Shown in pieces: positions 1 through 8,467 of a stretch of DNA of 64,000 nt (its first letter is position 1; the number at the start of each line of letters is the position of its first letter). The DNA is taken from positions 4,216,001 to 4,280,000 of the forward strand of contig NZ_JAHLZY020000001.1 in assembly GCF_018967865.2 (NCBI RefSeq). Direction: 5' to 3'. The translations under genes were made by a program, and so were the position numbers. The notes beneath the pieces are model-generated. The model was not told the DNA's origin, made no database searches, and saw only the letters and a program-made list of their open reading frames with translations. The stretch is from Hymenobacter siberiensis (GTDB lineage Bacteria; Bacteroidota; Bacteroidia; Cytophagales; Hymenobacteraceae).

Positions 1-138
1 ATCCTGATTCTGAACGTTGCCAGCCAGGTTGGAGTAGTTGGCTCCGGCGCGCAGCCCGATGCGCACACTCTGGGCCTGAGCCGACGAAACAGCAGCCGTA
101 GCCAGCAGCGCGGCAGCTAGAATTGCAGTCTTTTTCAT
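1..138 (-). CDS. Outer-membrane beta-barrel protein, N-terminal part only
   Basis: The first 46 codons of a gene that runs off the left edge. The start ATG on the minus strand is at 138. It opens with a Lys-Lys signal peptide (MKKTAILAAALLATAAV) ending near SAQAQ, followed by VRIGLRAGANYSNLAG. A GxxAGxNxS stretch just after the signal peptide is typical of PorT-like and other outer-membrane beta-barrel (porin family) proteins of Bacteroidota. The protein would be exported by Sec and inserted in the outer membrane. The exact subfamily cannot be told from this fragment. Confidence 0.6.
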   Translation of the reverse strand, partial: MKKTAILAAALLATAAVSSAQAQSVRIGLRAGANYSNLAGNVQNQD

Positions 139-254
139 GATGAAATAAGGTTGGTTGATAAGACGTGTCGTGGGCTCGTCATTCAAAAACGTGCCAACGC
201 GCGGCCCTAACGTTGGTTTATCGGATAATAGTCTGAACCGCAGCACAAAAAAAT

Positions 255-273
255 AACCGCCGGACGGGCGGTT
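255..273 (-). terminator. Rho-independent terminator
   Basis: A perfect 7-bp inverted repeat (AACCGCC, 5-base loop, GGCGGTT). On the minus strand it is followed by a T-rich run (TTATTTTTTT, bases 254-245). It lies downstream of the decayed S41 protease gene and would end transcription from that side before the outer-membrane protein gene. Confidence 0.6.
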
Positions 274-317
274 CCTTTCTGGCAGAAACTGGCCCGCAGG
301 TCTGGCATGGCCGGCCG

Positions 318-972
318 CTACTGGCCGGCAATCAGCTGCACGGCTTTTTCCAGCACCTCATCGCGCCCGGCCTGGATGCCGGCGATGGTGGGCTGCGCCA
401 CCACGTCGGACACAATGCCCACGCGCTGGGTTTCGCCGCCGTCGGGGTAGTACACGCCGAGGCCGCTAATCATAGTGGAGATGTTGCCGGGCAAGATGAT
501 GGTCGACACGTTGCCATCGACCCCGGCGGTAGTGCTGCCCACCACTTTGGCCCCCGGCACGGCCCGCAGGGCCATGGTGGTGTATTCCGACTGGCTCTGG
601 CTCAGCTCATTCACCAGAATAACGACCTTGCCCGCGTACGGGGCATCTTTGGTGCCCCATACGGCCGTAACCGGCGTGCGCAGAAACACACCCGGGTACA
701 TGGGCTGCGGCTCGCCGAACCGTACAAACGGCACCGGCTTGGCTGACAAATACTTGGTGAGCGAAAACACCACGAACTCCGCCGGGTAGTTGCGGATGTC
801 GATGACGAGGCCTTTGGTATTTTTCAGCTGGACCATAGCGGCGGGCAGCTCATCCTGTCTATATAGTACCCAATGAAAAGTAGCCGACGTTATCGGGCAG
901 CAGTTGGAAGAACGGAGCTTTGGGGTCGGGCATCCCGTTGTTGGCGGGCCTGAAGTTGCCCGCCACCCGTTT
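318..972 (-). pseudogene. S41 (carboxyl-terminal processing) peptidase remnant, frameshifted and 5'-truncated
   Basis: The open part (836 down to 318, 172 aa) carries the core of an S41 peptidase: TKGLVIDIRNYP, then VNELSQSQSEYTTMAL, the region that bears the catalytic Ser, then GSTTAGVDGN. Upstream, a different minus-strand frame reads NFRPANNG, then QLLPDNVGYFSLGTI and stops at TAG (861-859). LPDNVGY-type sequence is what precedes the open part in full-length members of this family, so the two pieces are one gene split by a frameshift near 860-868. Going further upstream the frame is closed by TAA at 975-973, and the next 20 bp run into the mobA stop. The whole N-terminal region, including any PDZ domain, is missing. 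A sequencing error could explain the frameshift but not the missing 5' half. Confidence 0.7.
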
Positions 973-994
973 TTATTCCAGCCCTGGAGCCGGG

Positions 995-2200
995 CTACCG
1001 GCGCGGCTCCAGCTCCTGCGTGGCGGCGGCACGCTCCGCCGGCGTGTTCACATTGCGCAGTTCGCCGGGCGCGGGCGGGTTCAGCAGCTCAATGTCGGAA
1101 TTGATGAGCGCCTTGCGCGGGCAGGAGTAACCCAGGCTCAGAAACCGCAGCAGCTGCCCGTAGCTGCGCGGCTCCCAGATGCTCACCAGCGGCTCCGGAA
1201 ACTCGTCGAATGGGCTGCGGAAGGATGTGGCCATGCGGGCCGGCTGCCGGTTCGTCACCAGATGCTCCAGCGTTTCGCGGGTCAGAAAAGGCAGGTCGCA
1301 GGCCAGTACCAGCCAAGCCGCATTGGGGTCGGCCTGGAAAGCCGATAGGATACCGCCCAACGGCCCCAGGTTCAGGAAGGTATCGGGCAGCGCAGTGAGG
1401 CCGACGGGCAGCCCGGCCGCCTGGTCGGGGCGCACCGATACGCACACATCGGGGCAGAATTCGGCCAGCAGGGCGGCGGTGTGCTGGCGCTGGTCGAGGT
1501 TGTGATAGTGTAGGGCACCCTTGTCGGTTTGCATGCGCTCGCTGCGGCCGCCGGCCAGCACCAGGCCGCGCAGCACCGGCAGCGCCAGCTGGTACCACTG
1601 CCGGATGAAGGCCGCGATTTTGACCGTGTCGGCCAGCGGCAACACGGGCGGCAGCGGCGCGGCGCTGAGGTGCTCCAGCAGCACGGCGGGCAGGTCGGTC
1701 TGGCCCTCGGCCAGCAGAATCAGTCGCACGTCAGTGAGGCGGTCGAGCTTCTTATCCAGCGGCTTGCGCGGGTCGATGATGACGACCTGCTGGCGGGCAC
1801 GGAAGTGGTTGCCGTTCACCAGCACCACGCTTTCGTGGGCCAGTAGCTCGGGCTGCGAGAACTTATCGAGGGCCCGCGTGAGGTTGAGCTGGCGGTAGGT
1901 AATTTTATCGACCAGCTCCGCCGAAAGACCATTTTCGGCCACATAGGGCATGGGCTTGGCTGGGGTATCTGACGGCAAGCTGGCACTTGCCGCACTATCG
2001 CCGGCGGCGTGGTCAGCATCGACGTAGGCCACGCGCAATGTGGGCGCTAACAGCGGTAGCAGCCGGGCCACCAACGTTTGAATGTCGCCGCAGGGCGCAC
2101 CCAGAATAGCCAGCTCGTGGCGGCCAAATTCGCCCACATCGGGGCGGGTGAGGGCGGCGTGCTTGGTGCGTTTTACGGTTGAGCTTGATAGACTATCCAT
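995..2200 (-). CDS. mobA: MobB-like/MobA fusion, molybdenum cofactor guanylyltransferase
   Basis: A 401-residue protein. The second half is MobA: LVLAGGRSERMQTDKGAL is the nucleotidyltransferase signature (LAGGxSxRMxxDK), followed by LGPLGGILSAF and LACDLPFL. MobA joins GMP to molybdopterin-bound molybdenum to make the guanine dinucleotide cofactor. The first half (about 1-190) has VVLVNGNHFRARQQVVIIDPRKPLDKK and RLILLAEG, resembling the MobB GTP-binding partner but without a clear Walker A, so it may be a degenerate or specialised version. The gene is followed downstream by the S41 remnant and preceded by moaC with an 8-bp gap, in one minus-strand unit. The enzyme acts in the cytoplasm. The start ATG at 2200 gives the longest sensible N-terminus. 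Confidence 0.85.
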   Translation of the reverse strand: MDSLSSSTVKRTKHAALTRPDVGEFGRHELAILGAPCGDIQTLVARLLPLLAPTLRVAYVDADHAAGDSAASASLPSDTPAKPMPYVAENGLSAELVDKITYRQLNLTRALDKFSQPELLAHESVVLVNGNHFRARQQVVIIDPRKPLDKKLDRLTDVRLILLAEGQTDLPAVLLEHLSAAPLPPVLPLADTVKIAAFIRQWYQLALPVLRGLVLAGGRSERMQTDKGALHYHNLDQRQHTAALLAEFCPDVCVSVRPDQAAGLPVGLTALPDTFLNLGPLGGILSAFQADPNAAWLVLACDLPFLTRETLEHLVTNRQPARMATSFRSPFDEFPEPLVSIWEPRSYGQLLRFLSLGYSCPRKALINSDIELLNPPAPGELRNVNTPAERAAATQELEPRR

Positions 2201-2208
2201 GTCGGAAT

Positions 2209-2700
2209 TTACGAATTTTCTGCGCGATGAAAGTCTTTTTTGCCGCCGGTTTTCTCCATCAGCTGCACGCCTTCAATGCTGATGTCGTGCGAAAACGCCT
2301 TGCACATATCATATATGGTGAGGGCGGCCACGGTGGCGCCGGTCAGGGCCTCCATCTCCACGCCGGTACGGCCCGTGACCACAGCCGTGCACACCACGCG
2401 CAGGGCATCGGGACCGTCGGGCTCGATGGTGATGCTGCAATCGTCCAGCCCCAGCGGATGGCAGAGGGGGATAAGGTCGGCGGTTCTTTTCGCGCCCATG
2501 ATGCCCGCCAGGATGGCGGTGTGAATGACCGGGCCTTTGTGCGAAGGCATTTCGCCAGCCTGCACGCGGCTCAGCAGCTCCTGCCCCAGCACCACGCGGC
2601 AGTGGGCGCGGGCTACCCGGCGGGTAGGCACTTTACTCCCTACATCCACCATGGTGGGCTGGTTAGCGGCATTGACGTGGGTAAAATTTTTGGTCAGCAT
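2209..2700 (-). CDS. moaC: Cyclic pyranopterin monophosphate synthase MoaC
   Basis: A 163-residue MoaC, close to the usual length of about 160. MoaC turns the MoaA product (3',8-cyclo-7,8-dihydro-GTP) into cyclic pyranopterin monophosphate, the first stable intermediate of molybdopterin synthesis. Family motifs are clear: MVDVGSK near the N-terminus, KGPVIHTAILAGIMGAKRT, LIPLCHPL, and GVEMEALTGATVAALTIYDM with the conserved Glu-Met-Glu and Lys-Ala. The ATG at 2700 is chosen because the alignment starts at LTKNFTHVN; a longer in-frame start at 2787 would add a proline-rich stretch unlike the family. It lies just upstream of mobA on the same strand. Confidence 0.93.
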   Translation of the reverse strand: MLTKNFTHVNAANQPTMVDVGSKVPTRRVARAHCRVVLGQELLSRVQAGEMPSHKGPVIHTAILAGIMGAKRTADLIPLCHPLGLDDCSITIEPDGPDALRVVCTAVVTGRTGVEMEALTGATVAALTIYDMCKAFSHDISIEGVQLMEKTGGKKDFHRAENS

Positions 2701-2941
2701 AAAGCGGTGGGGCGGAGACAAACGGGCGGTTATGAACGGTACAGGCGCAAAATAAGCCCCCGGGGCCAGGCGAGGCAGCGGGAGCACATTTGCTAACAGC
2801 CAACGATGCCCCCCGGTTGTGAGGGCAAACTATTCCGGCGAGCGGTAGTTTTTCCCGTCCGGCTTTGCGAAAACACGTATGCCGACGGACCAATCCGGCA
2901 GACCGGGCCCTCGCCCGTCCTGCCTTCATCCCCATTTTTGC

Positions 2942-4009
2942 ATGACCAATACCGCATTAGTAGTCGGTGCCAGCGGCATCATCGGCAGCAACCTGGCCCA
3001 GGAGCTGCTGGCCACAAACTGGCCCACCTACGGCCTGGCCCGCCGCCCCAACACCCGTATTGCGGGCCTGCAGCCTGTGGCCGCCGATTTGCTCGACGTC
3101 GCCCGCCTCGAAACTGCCCTGGCCGACCTGCGGCCCACGCACGTATTCATTACGACCTGGATGCGTAACGACACCGAAGCCGAAAACATCCGGGTGAACG
3201 GCGCCATGGTACGCAACCTGCTGGCCGTGCTGGGCCCGAAGCACTCGGTACAGCACGTGGCCCTGGTAACCGGCCTGAAGCACTACCTGGGGCCTTTCGA
3301 GGCCTACGTGAGCGGGGGCGTGCCACCGCCCACGCCGCTGCGCGAGGCCCAGCCCCGGCTGGCGCTCGACAATTTTTATTACGCGCAGGAAGACGAGGTA
3401 TATGCCGCTGCCGCGCGCGATGGCTTCACCTGGAGCATCCATCGGCCGCACACCATCATCGGCAAGGCGGTGGGCAACCTCATGAACCTGGGCACCACGC
3501 TGGCCGTTTATGCCAGCATCTGCAAGGCCACGGGGCGGCCGTTTCGCTGGCCCGGCTCGCAAGCGCAGTGGGAAGGATTGTCGGACGTGACCGATGCCCG
3601 CGTCATTGCCAAACAGCTGGTGTGGGTCGCCACTACCGAAGCGGCCCGCAACGAGGCCTATAATGTGGTGAATGGCGACGTTTTCCGCTGGAGCTGGCTG
3701 TGGGGCCGGCTGGCCGACTGGTTTGGGGTAGAAGCCGTGGGCTTTGGGGGCAGCATGCAACCGCTGGAAGCCCAGATGGCGGCCGACGCCAACCTTTGGC
3801 ACGAAATTGCCGCGCAGCACAATCTGGCCGAGCCCAACCTGAGCCGCTTGGCCTCGCCCTGGCATACCGACCTGGACCTGGGCCGGCCCATCGAGGTGAT
3901 GACCGACATGGCTAACAGCCGCAAGCGCGGCTTCACGGTGTACCAACCCACGGAGGATTCGTTTTTCGACCTGTTTGCCCAGCTGCGCCACGACCGACTG
4001 ATTCCCTAG
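2942..4009 (+). CDS. SDR-family NAD(P)-dependent reductase (PRISE/5-beta-reductase-like)
   Basis: A 355-residue extended short-chain dehydrogenase. The N-terminus, TALVVGASGIIGSNLAQELL, is a GxxGxxG dinucleotide-binding fold. DNFYYAQEDEVY and the following WSIHRPHTIIG resemble the PRISE group (progesterone 5-beta-reductase/iridoid synthase-like), which uses a Tyr in a different place from classical SDRs. The substrate cannot be told from sequence; bacterial members are usually annotated only as SDR oxidoreductases. The ATG at 2942 begins right at the Rossmann strand, so longer starts are unlikely. It is divergent from moaC and lies 99 bp upstream of moeA, but nothing else ties it to the cofactor pathway. 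Confidence 0.8.
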   Translation: MTNTALVVGASGIIGSNLAQELLATNWPTYGLARRPNTRIAGLQPVAADLLDVARLETALADLRPTHVFITTWMRNDTEAENIRVNGAMVRNLLAVLGPKHSVQHVALVTGLKHYLGPFEAYVSGGVPPPTPLREAQPRLALDNFYYAQEDEVYAAAARDGFTWSIHRPHTIIGKAVGNLMNLGTTLAVYASICKATGRPFRWPGSQAQWEGLSDVTDARVIAKQLVWVATTEAARNEAYNVVNGDVFRWSWLWGRLADWFGVEAVGFGGSMQPLEAQMAADANLWHEIAAQHNLAEPNLSRLASPWHTDLDLGRPIEVMTDMANSRKRGFTVYQPTEDSFFDLFAQLRHDRLIP

Positions 4010-4108
4010 CCCGCCGTAGCATAGACTTTAGCTTGTGCTAATATGCAGCATTAATTACCTCATTCCATCCCTGCACAAGCTACGGCATGTGCTACAAGCC
4101 CCTCCCCC

Positions 4109-5332
4109 ATGCTCACCGTTACCGAAGCTTCTGCCCGCGTGCTGGCCACTGCCCGCCCGTTGCCGCCCGAAACCATTGCCCTACCCCACGCCGCCGGCCG
4201 CGTGCTGGCCGAAACCCTTGTGGCCGACCGCGACTTTCCGCCCTTCAACCGGGTGGCCATGGACGGCATTGCGGTGCAGCTTGCCACCTGGGCCGACGGG
4301 CAGTCGGAATTTGTTATTGCGCACGCCCAGTACGCCGGGGCTCCGGCCCAGGCGCTGCAAAATCCGCAGCAGGCCATTGAGGTGATGACCGGCGCCGTGC
4401 TACCCGTCGGCACCGATGTGGTGATTCGCTACGAGGATATTCTGCTCGAAAACAACCGCGCTACCATCCAGATTGCGCCGCCCGAGGCTCCCGGCCCCAA
4501 CATTCATCGCCAGGGCGCCGACCGCCGCACCGGCGATGCCCTGCTACCCCCCGGCACCCGCCTGGGCCCCGCCGAGCTGGCCGTGGCCGCCACCGTAGGC
4601 GCGGCCGAAGTGCGCGTGATCCGTGCCCCCCGCGTGGCCGTGGTGAGCACCGGCGATGAGCTGGTGGGCATAGCCGACACCCCGCTGCCGCACCAGATTC
4701 GGCGCTCCAACATCTATGCCCTGCAGGCGCTGTTCGCGCAGACCGGAGCCGAGGTTTCGCTGTTTCACCTCACCGATAACGTGGACGAGCTGCGCGCGGG
4801 CCTTACCAACATCCTCACGTCCGGTTTCGATGCTGTGGTGCTGAGCGGGGCCGTGAGCAAGGGCCGCGCCGACCACCTGCCCGGCCTGCTGCGCGAGTTA
4901 GGCGTGGTCGAAATATTTCATGAGGTGCAGCAACGCCCCGGCAAGCCCATGTGGTTTGGGGCGCGGGCCGAAGGGCCGGTAGTATTCGGGCTGCCCGGCA
5001 ACCCGGTATCCACGTTTCTCACGGCCTGCCGCTACGTGCGGCCCTGGCTACGCGCCGTGCAGCAGCCCACCAGTGCAGACGAAACTACCGCCGCATTCGA
5101 AGCGCCCCAACCAGCCGTGCTTACCGTCGATATTAATTTCAAGCCCCAGCTGGCCCATTTCGTGCCCGTGCGCCTGACCGTCGATGCCGCCGGCCAACGC
5201 CTGGCTACGCCACTGCGGGTGGGCGGCTCCGGCGATTTGGCCGGGTTGCTGGGGGCTACGGCGTTTCTGGAGCTGCCGCCCGAGCCAGCCGTGTTTGCGG
5301 CGGGCAGCGTGTGGCCGGCCTGGGAGCTATAG
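4109..5332 (+). CDS. moeA: Molybdopterin molybdenumtransferase MoeA
   Basis: A 407-residue MoeA. It inserts molybdate into adenylylated molybdopterin. Visible motifs: FPPFNRVAMDGIAV (family form P.f..SAMDGyA), EVMTGAVLPVGTDVVIRYED, NIHRQGADRRTGDALLPPG, VAVVSTGDELV, the MPT-binding GAVSKGRADHLP (usual form GGvS.G..D), and FGLPGNPVSTF. The C-terminal domain (about 335-407) ends in LLGATAFLELPPEPAVFAAG. A degenerate second copy of this last part lies at 26721-26848 in the same orientation, on the other side of the lanthipeptide locus. The last codons differ between copies. The start at 4109 gives the normal N-terminus. Confidence 0.93.
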   Translation: MLTVTEASARVLATARPLPPETIALPHAAGRVLAETLVADRDFPPFNRVAMDGIAVQLATWADGQSEFVIAHAQYAGAPAQALQNPQQAIEVMTGAVLPVGTDVVIRYEDILLENNRATIQIAPPEAPGPNIHRQGADRRTGDALLPPGTRLGPAELAVAATVGAAEVRVIRAPRVAVVSTGDELVGIADTPLPHQIRRSNIYALQALFAQTGAEVSLFHLTDNVDELRAGLTNILTSGFDAVVLSGAVSKGRADHLPGLLRELGVVEIFHEVQQRPGKPMWFGARAEGPVVFGLPGNPVSTFLTACRYVRPWLRAVQQPTSADETTAAFEAPQPAVLTVDINFKPQLAHFVPVRLTVDAAGQRLATPLRVGGSGDLAGLLGATAFLELPPEPAVFAAGSVWPAWEL

Positions 5333-5468
5333 CGCCGGTATTAGCCGTACCAGCGCTACTCTTTAGTGCATTGATTATCTCATCTCCAGGGCTATACCTC
5401 CATCCTAAAATCTCCGCTCCACGAACCGATAGGCCATGGCGCGAAACAGGTCTTCAACACCTAACCAC

Positions 5469-6611
5469 TTATAGCAGGGCGGCCTCCCAGTCCAAATCCA
5501 GGTCGGTCATGGTTGATAGCATTACCAATGCCACCCCTACCAAACCTTGTTTTACTTCATTCTCCCGCTGCTGATAATAACCCGTCAATAATTCCTGTCG
5601 CAACCAGCTTTGCGTTTGGCCCAGCCAATAGCGCTGGCCTTTTTGGTACTTATCCTGCCCACTAAGGCGGTAGAGCCTGGCGTATAAGTGCGCAACTCCA
5701 GCCGCGCCATCGTATAGCTGCGAACTAACTATGCCCGTGTCTTTTATGGTTGTTCGCAGCAGCGTGTTTAATCCTACCAACTCGGCGATTTTAGCCAGCT
5801 CCGGCTCCTGCAAATGCGCATGAGCCTGATATAGCAGCAAAGATTGGCCAATGTCGCCACGCCGCCAACTTAGCGTGGGCGAAAAAGTCGTTTCTTCCGT
5901 CTGACTATGAACCTGATAAGGAAATACCGCAAACCTTCCATCCTGGAAATCAACGTTGCGTTTGAGCGCCAAAATCCCAATAATGCCCTTAACGATGAGG
6001 TTTTTAAGACCCTCATTCTGCAGACCCAACGCGTGGAGACGGATGAGCACCAGCAGCTCGGCGGCCAGGCCAGCATCTAACCCCAAGGATACCTGGGTTT
6101 GCGTGACCGGAACCTTATGCAAGTCGCCCTTCGCAGCCGAAAACCAAACCAACAGTCGCTGCAAAAAATGAGCAGCTTGCTGGCCAGGCAAACGCAGACT
6201 GAAATAGCGCAGTATTCGAAAAAAACGACTCCGATTAAAGGTATCTGGATGCTGAATCACGTGCTCTGCAACCTCTCCCAGCGCCTGGTCTACTTCGGCC
6301 AGGAGTACGTGGTCTACCTGGAGCCCTTCGACTACGAGACGGGCATTCAGCCATGCGGCCATGCATGCATAGTCTAACTGTTCAGCAGGCCATACTTTAA
6401 TCGAATACCATTCGGGGCGTAACGCTACCCGTTCAAACAGATGGCAGGCCAGAAGCGCATCCTGCTTCTGGCCAAAAATTTTATAAAAGCAGAAGGCATA
6501 GGTACTCGAACCTAGTAATTCCGGCAGCGAAGCACTAATCCAATCACGGTTCGTCAGGATGCGATGCACTTCCTGCCAGCTTTCGGTCGCTTTATCATGT
6601 ATATCCTGCAT
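5469..6611 (-). CDS. LanC-like protein lacking the zinc ligands
   Basis: About 380 residues with the repeated alpha-toroid pattern of lanthionine cyclases (LanC). The three LanC signature regions can be placed: LGLDAGLAAELLVL (family form ..AHG..G), SWRRGDIGQSLLLY (family form sWCyGdpG) and LYDGAAGVAHLYARLY (family form CHG.aG). In LanC enzymes such as NisC, zinc is held by the Cys of WCyG and the Cys and His of CHG. Here these are Arg, Tyr and Asp, and the AHG His is Asp. The Arg-to-Tyr spacing (50 residues) is the same as in the second LanC-like protein at 17081-18286, which supports the alignment. It may be a zinc-independent or non-catalytic cyclase homologue. The start is placed at MQDIHDK (6611); an in-frame ATG at 6659 is possible. 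It lies downstream of the small Cys-free peptide gene, same strand. Confidence 0.7.
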   Translation of the reverse strand: MQDIHDKATESWQEVHRILTNRDWISASLPELLGSSTYAFCFYKIFGQKQDALLACHLFERVALRPEWYSIKVWPAEQLDYACMAAWLNARLVVEGLQVDHVLLAEVDQALGEVAEHVIQHPDTFNRSRFFRILRYFSLRLPGQQAAHFLQRLLVWFSAAKGDLHKVPVTQTQVSLGLDAGLAAELLVLIRLHALGLQNEGLKNLIVKGIIGILALKRNVDFQDGRFAVFPYQVHSQTEETTFSPTLSWRRGDIGQSLLLYQAHAHLQEPELAKIAELVGLNTLLRTTIKDTGIVSSQLYDGAAGVAHLYARLYRLSGQDKYQKGQRYWLGQTQSWLRQELLTGYYQQRENEVKQGLVGVALVMLSTMTDLDLDWEAALL

Positions 6612-6844
6612 AATGAAGCGACGATTAATTAAGCTGATAGGGGCCACAACCTCAAACACCAGATGTACTGCACATCAGGAAATCAATAGCAGCACAGGCT
6701 TCCGCCACCTTACTAACAATCAAGCCGGCAGCACTTAAATAGTACCATTACAAACCAACTACTACCCTTCTTAACTAGTCCAGCAAAAGTGAATTACTTG
6801 CCCAGCCTTACAATGCAGGCCTCATAGAATGGCCTATACCACTA

Positions 6845-6884
6845 CCGGCAATTGGGGAAGCTGTTATACTCCCCCAATTGCCGG
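6845..6884 (-). promoter_or_regulatory. Hairpin between peptide gene and LanC-like gene
   Basis: A perfect 13-bp inverted repeat (CCGGCAATTGGGG and its complement) with a 14-base loop, in the 311-bp gap between the small peptide gene (ends 6923) and the LanC-like gene. No T-run follows on the minus strand, so it is more likely an mRNA-stabilising or attenuating hairpin than a full terminator. Such hairpins between a precursor gene and its enzyme gene commonly set the peptide in excess; that role here is inference. Confidence 0.5.
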
Positions 6885-6922
6885 CTTACCCAGGTACAAA
6901 GCATTGTTTATAAGCGTATTGC

Positions 6923-7078
6923 TTAGAAACCGCCGTTAATGACACTGGTGACCGTATCGATGGTCGACGTATAGAAAGCGCTATTCGTATTGGGTTTGTT
7001 GAAGCGCGTGATAACGGCTTTTTTCAATTGAAATTTAGCAGTGTTGACAGTGCGGGCGGAGTTGTCGATGTTTTTCAT
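6923..7078 (-). CDS. Small Cys-free RiPP precursor-like peptide
   Basis: A 51-residue peptide starting MKNIDNSARTVN and ending SVINGGF. The leader-like stretch KFQLKKAVITRF (15-26) has the pattern K-hydrophobic-x-L-x-K-x-hydrophobic-I-x-x-hydrophobic, which the four tandem precursors of this locus share (KLDLSKEIIANL). This type of motif is common in Bacteroidota class I lanthipeptide leaders, where it is thought to be read by LanB. The C-terminal part (27-51) is rich in Ser, Thr and Asn and has no Cys, so it cannot form lanthionine within itself. GG appears only two residues from the end. The start at 7078 is chosen over the upstream in-frame start at 7135 because the promoter-like element lies at 7133-7164. 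It is divergent from the kinase gene. Confidence 0.6.
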   Translation of the reverse strand: MKNIDNSARTVNTAKFQLKKAVITRFNKPNTNSAFYTSTIDTVTSVINGGF

Positions 7079-7132
7079 ATGAAATAGTGAAAAGTGTGGT
7101 GGACGGCACAGCGCTGTCTGCGTTGCTTGGAA

Positions 7133-7164
7133 CAAACGTACTTCTGTCTGCTAACTAACCCAAG
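7133..7164 (-). promoter_or_regulatory. Bacteroidota-type promoter of the small peptide gene
   Basis: On the minus strand TACGTTTG (7140-7133) matches the Bacteroidota -7 element TAnnTTTG exactly. CTTG (7164-7161) lies 20 bases upstream, near the -33 TTTG position. Transcription would start around 7126, leaving a leader of about 48 bases before the ATG at 7078. Confidence 0.5.
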
Positions 7165-7453
7165 AAATTTACACCAACGCCCTTTTTGGCAGTACCAATC
7201 CCAAAGCCACTCCTTTGGGGCCACTGCCAGCAGGCTGTAGCTCTGGCAAAAAGCGGATAGCCGCATCATATGGCCAGGCTGTCGTTGCCCCCTGCTGACC
7301 TGGCCTGCCGAAAGCAAGCTTAGCTAATGAGCCTGCTCGGCAGCTAACTATATTTATATTCGCATTCTTCTTTCGCCTTCTTCTCCTGAAACCGGACTCC
7401 TCCCTGCAACCGGAATTTGTCGCCGCTCGAATTACTCCCCTTACCACTACCAA

Positions 7454-8467
7454 ATGCGTACGGACTCCCCAAAAATGCGGCCTTTCTTAACCCACTTGGC
7501 GACATGGGTGGGCTTTGCCATTTATGAACAATCTATTATTCTCATTACGAGCACGACGAAGTTTATCTTTCTTTTCGCCCTGGTAAACTACCTGCTCAAT
7601 GCCGCGCTGTTTTATACCAGCTGCAACCTGCTATTTCCTGCCCTATACAACCGGAAGCGCTACTTCCTTTTTTCGTTAGCAGCACTGAGCTTGCTGGCCA
7701 CGTTTGCTTTTTTCCGGAGTGCAGTAAGCCTGTATCTGGCCCCGCTGCTCCATATCCCGGAACTTCCCTATTCGGTTCATCAGCTTTGGGTTTCGTCCGT
7801 CTATCGAGGCACTTTCTTCTTATTGATAAGTACCGGCTATTGGTTTGCACGCAACGCCATTGTGCTGGAAAAGCAGAAGCGGGACGCCGAACGTAGCCTG
7901 ATGCAGGCCAATGTCGCCTTTCTGAAAAGCCAGATTAATCCGCACTTTCTTTTCAATTCGCTCAACTTCCTGTACGCACAGGTGTACCCGCACTCCGAAA
8001 ATGCCGCTAAAAGCATTTTGCTATTGGCCGATACCATGCGCTATGCCTTACACGAAGACAGCAGCGGGAAGGTGATGCTAACCCAGGAAGTAGAACACCT
8101 CCATAATTACATTGCTATCAATCAGCTCCGCTTTAACAAGAAGCTTAACATTGATTTCGAAATAGTAGGCAACATTCAGTTTTTAATGATTCTGCCACTC
8201 GTGCTCATCACGTTTGTAGAAAACTGCTTTAAACACGGGCAATTGGATGACCCCGCGAATCCGCTCGTCATTCGCCTGGAGACCGTTCAAAATCAGCTTG
8301 CTTTTTATTCGCATAATAAAAAGCGCCATGGCCCCAAGGAAAAAAGCACTGGTATTGGCCTGGTTAATACCCGGAAACGGCTGGAGATACTATATCCCGA
8401 CCGGCACGAGCTGGTGCTGAAAGATGAGCCCGACTACTACACCTGCACGTTGACCATCACGCTCTAA
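7454..8467 (+). CDS. LytS-type sensor histidine kinase
   Basis: A 337-residue kinase. Four predicted membrane segments fill residues about 10-130, followed by a short coiled linker (EKQKRDAERSLMQA) and the His_kinase signature FLKSQINPHFLFNSLN with phospho-acceptor His164. An ATPase part follows, with FVENCFKHG (N box) and STGIGLVNTRKRLEILYP (G box). There is no extracellular sensor domain, so the signal is probably read in the membrane. This family pairs with LytTR response regulators. The only such regulator here is on the other flank of the island (25788-26519), so the pair is split by about 17 kb. An internal ATG at 7475 could also be the start. Confidence 0.85.
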   Translation: MRTDSPKMRPFLTHLATWVGFAIYEQSIILITSTTKFIFLFALVNYLLNAALFYTSCNLLFPALYNRKRYFLFSLAALSLLATFAFFRSAVSLYLAPLLHIPELPYSVHQLWVSSVYRGTFFLLISTGYWFARNAIVLEKQKRDAERSLMQANVAFLKSQINPHFLFNSLNFLYAQVYPHSENAAKSILLLADTMRYALHEDSSGKVMLTQEVEHLHNYIAINQLRFNKKLNIDFEIVGNIQFLMILPLVLITFVENCFKHGQLDDPANPLVIRLETVQNQLAFYSHNKKRHGPKEKSTGIGLVNTRKRLEILYPDRHELVLKDEPDYYTCTLTITL

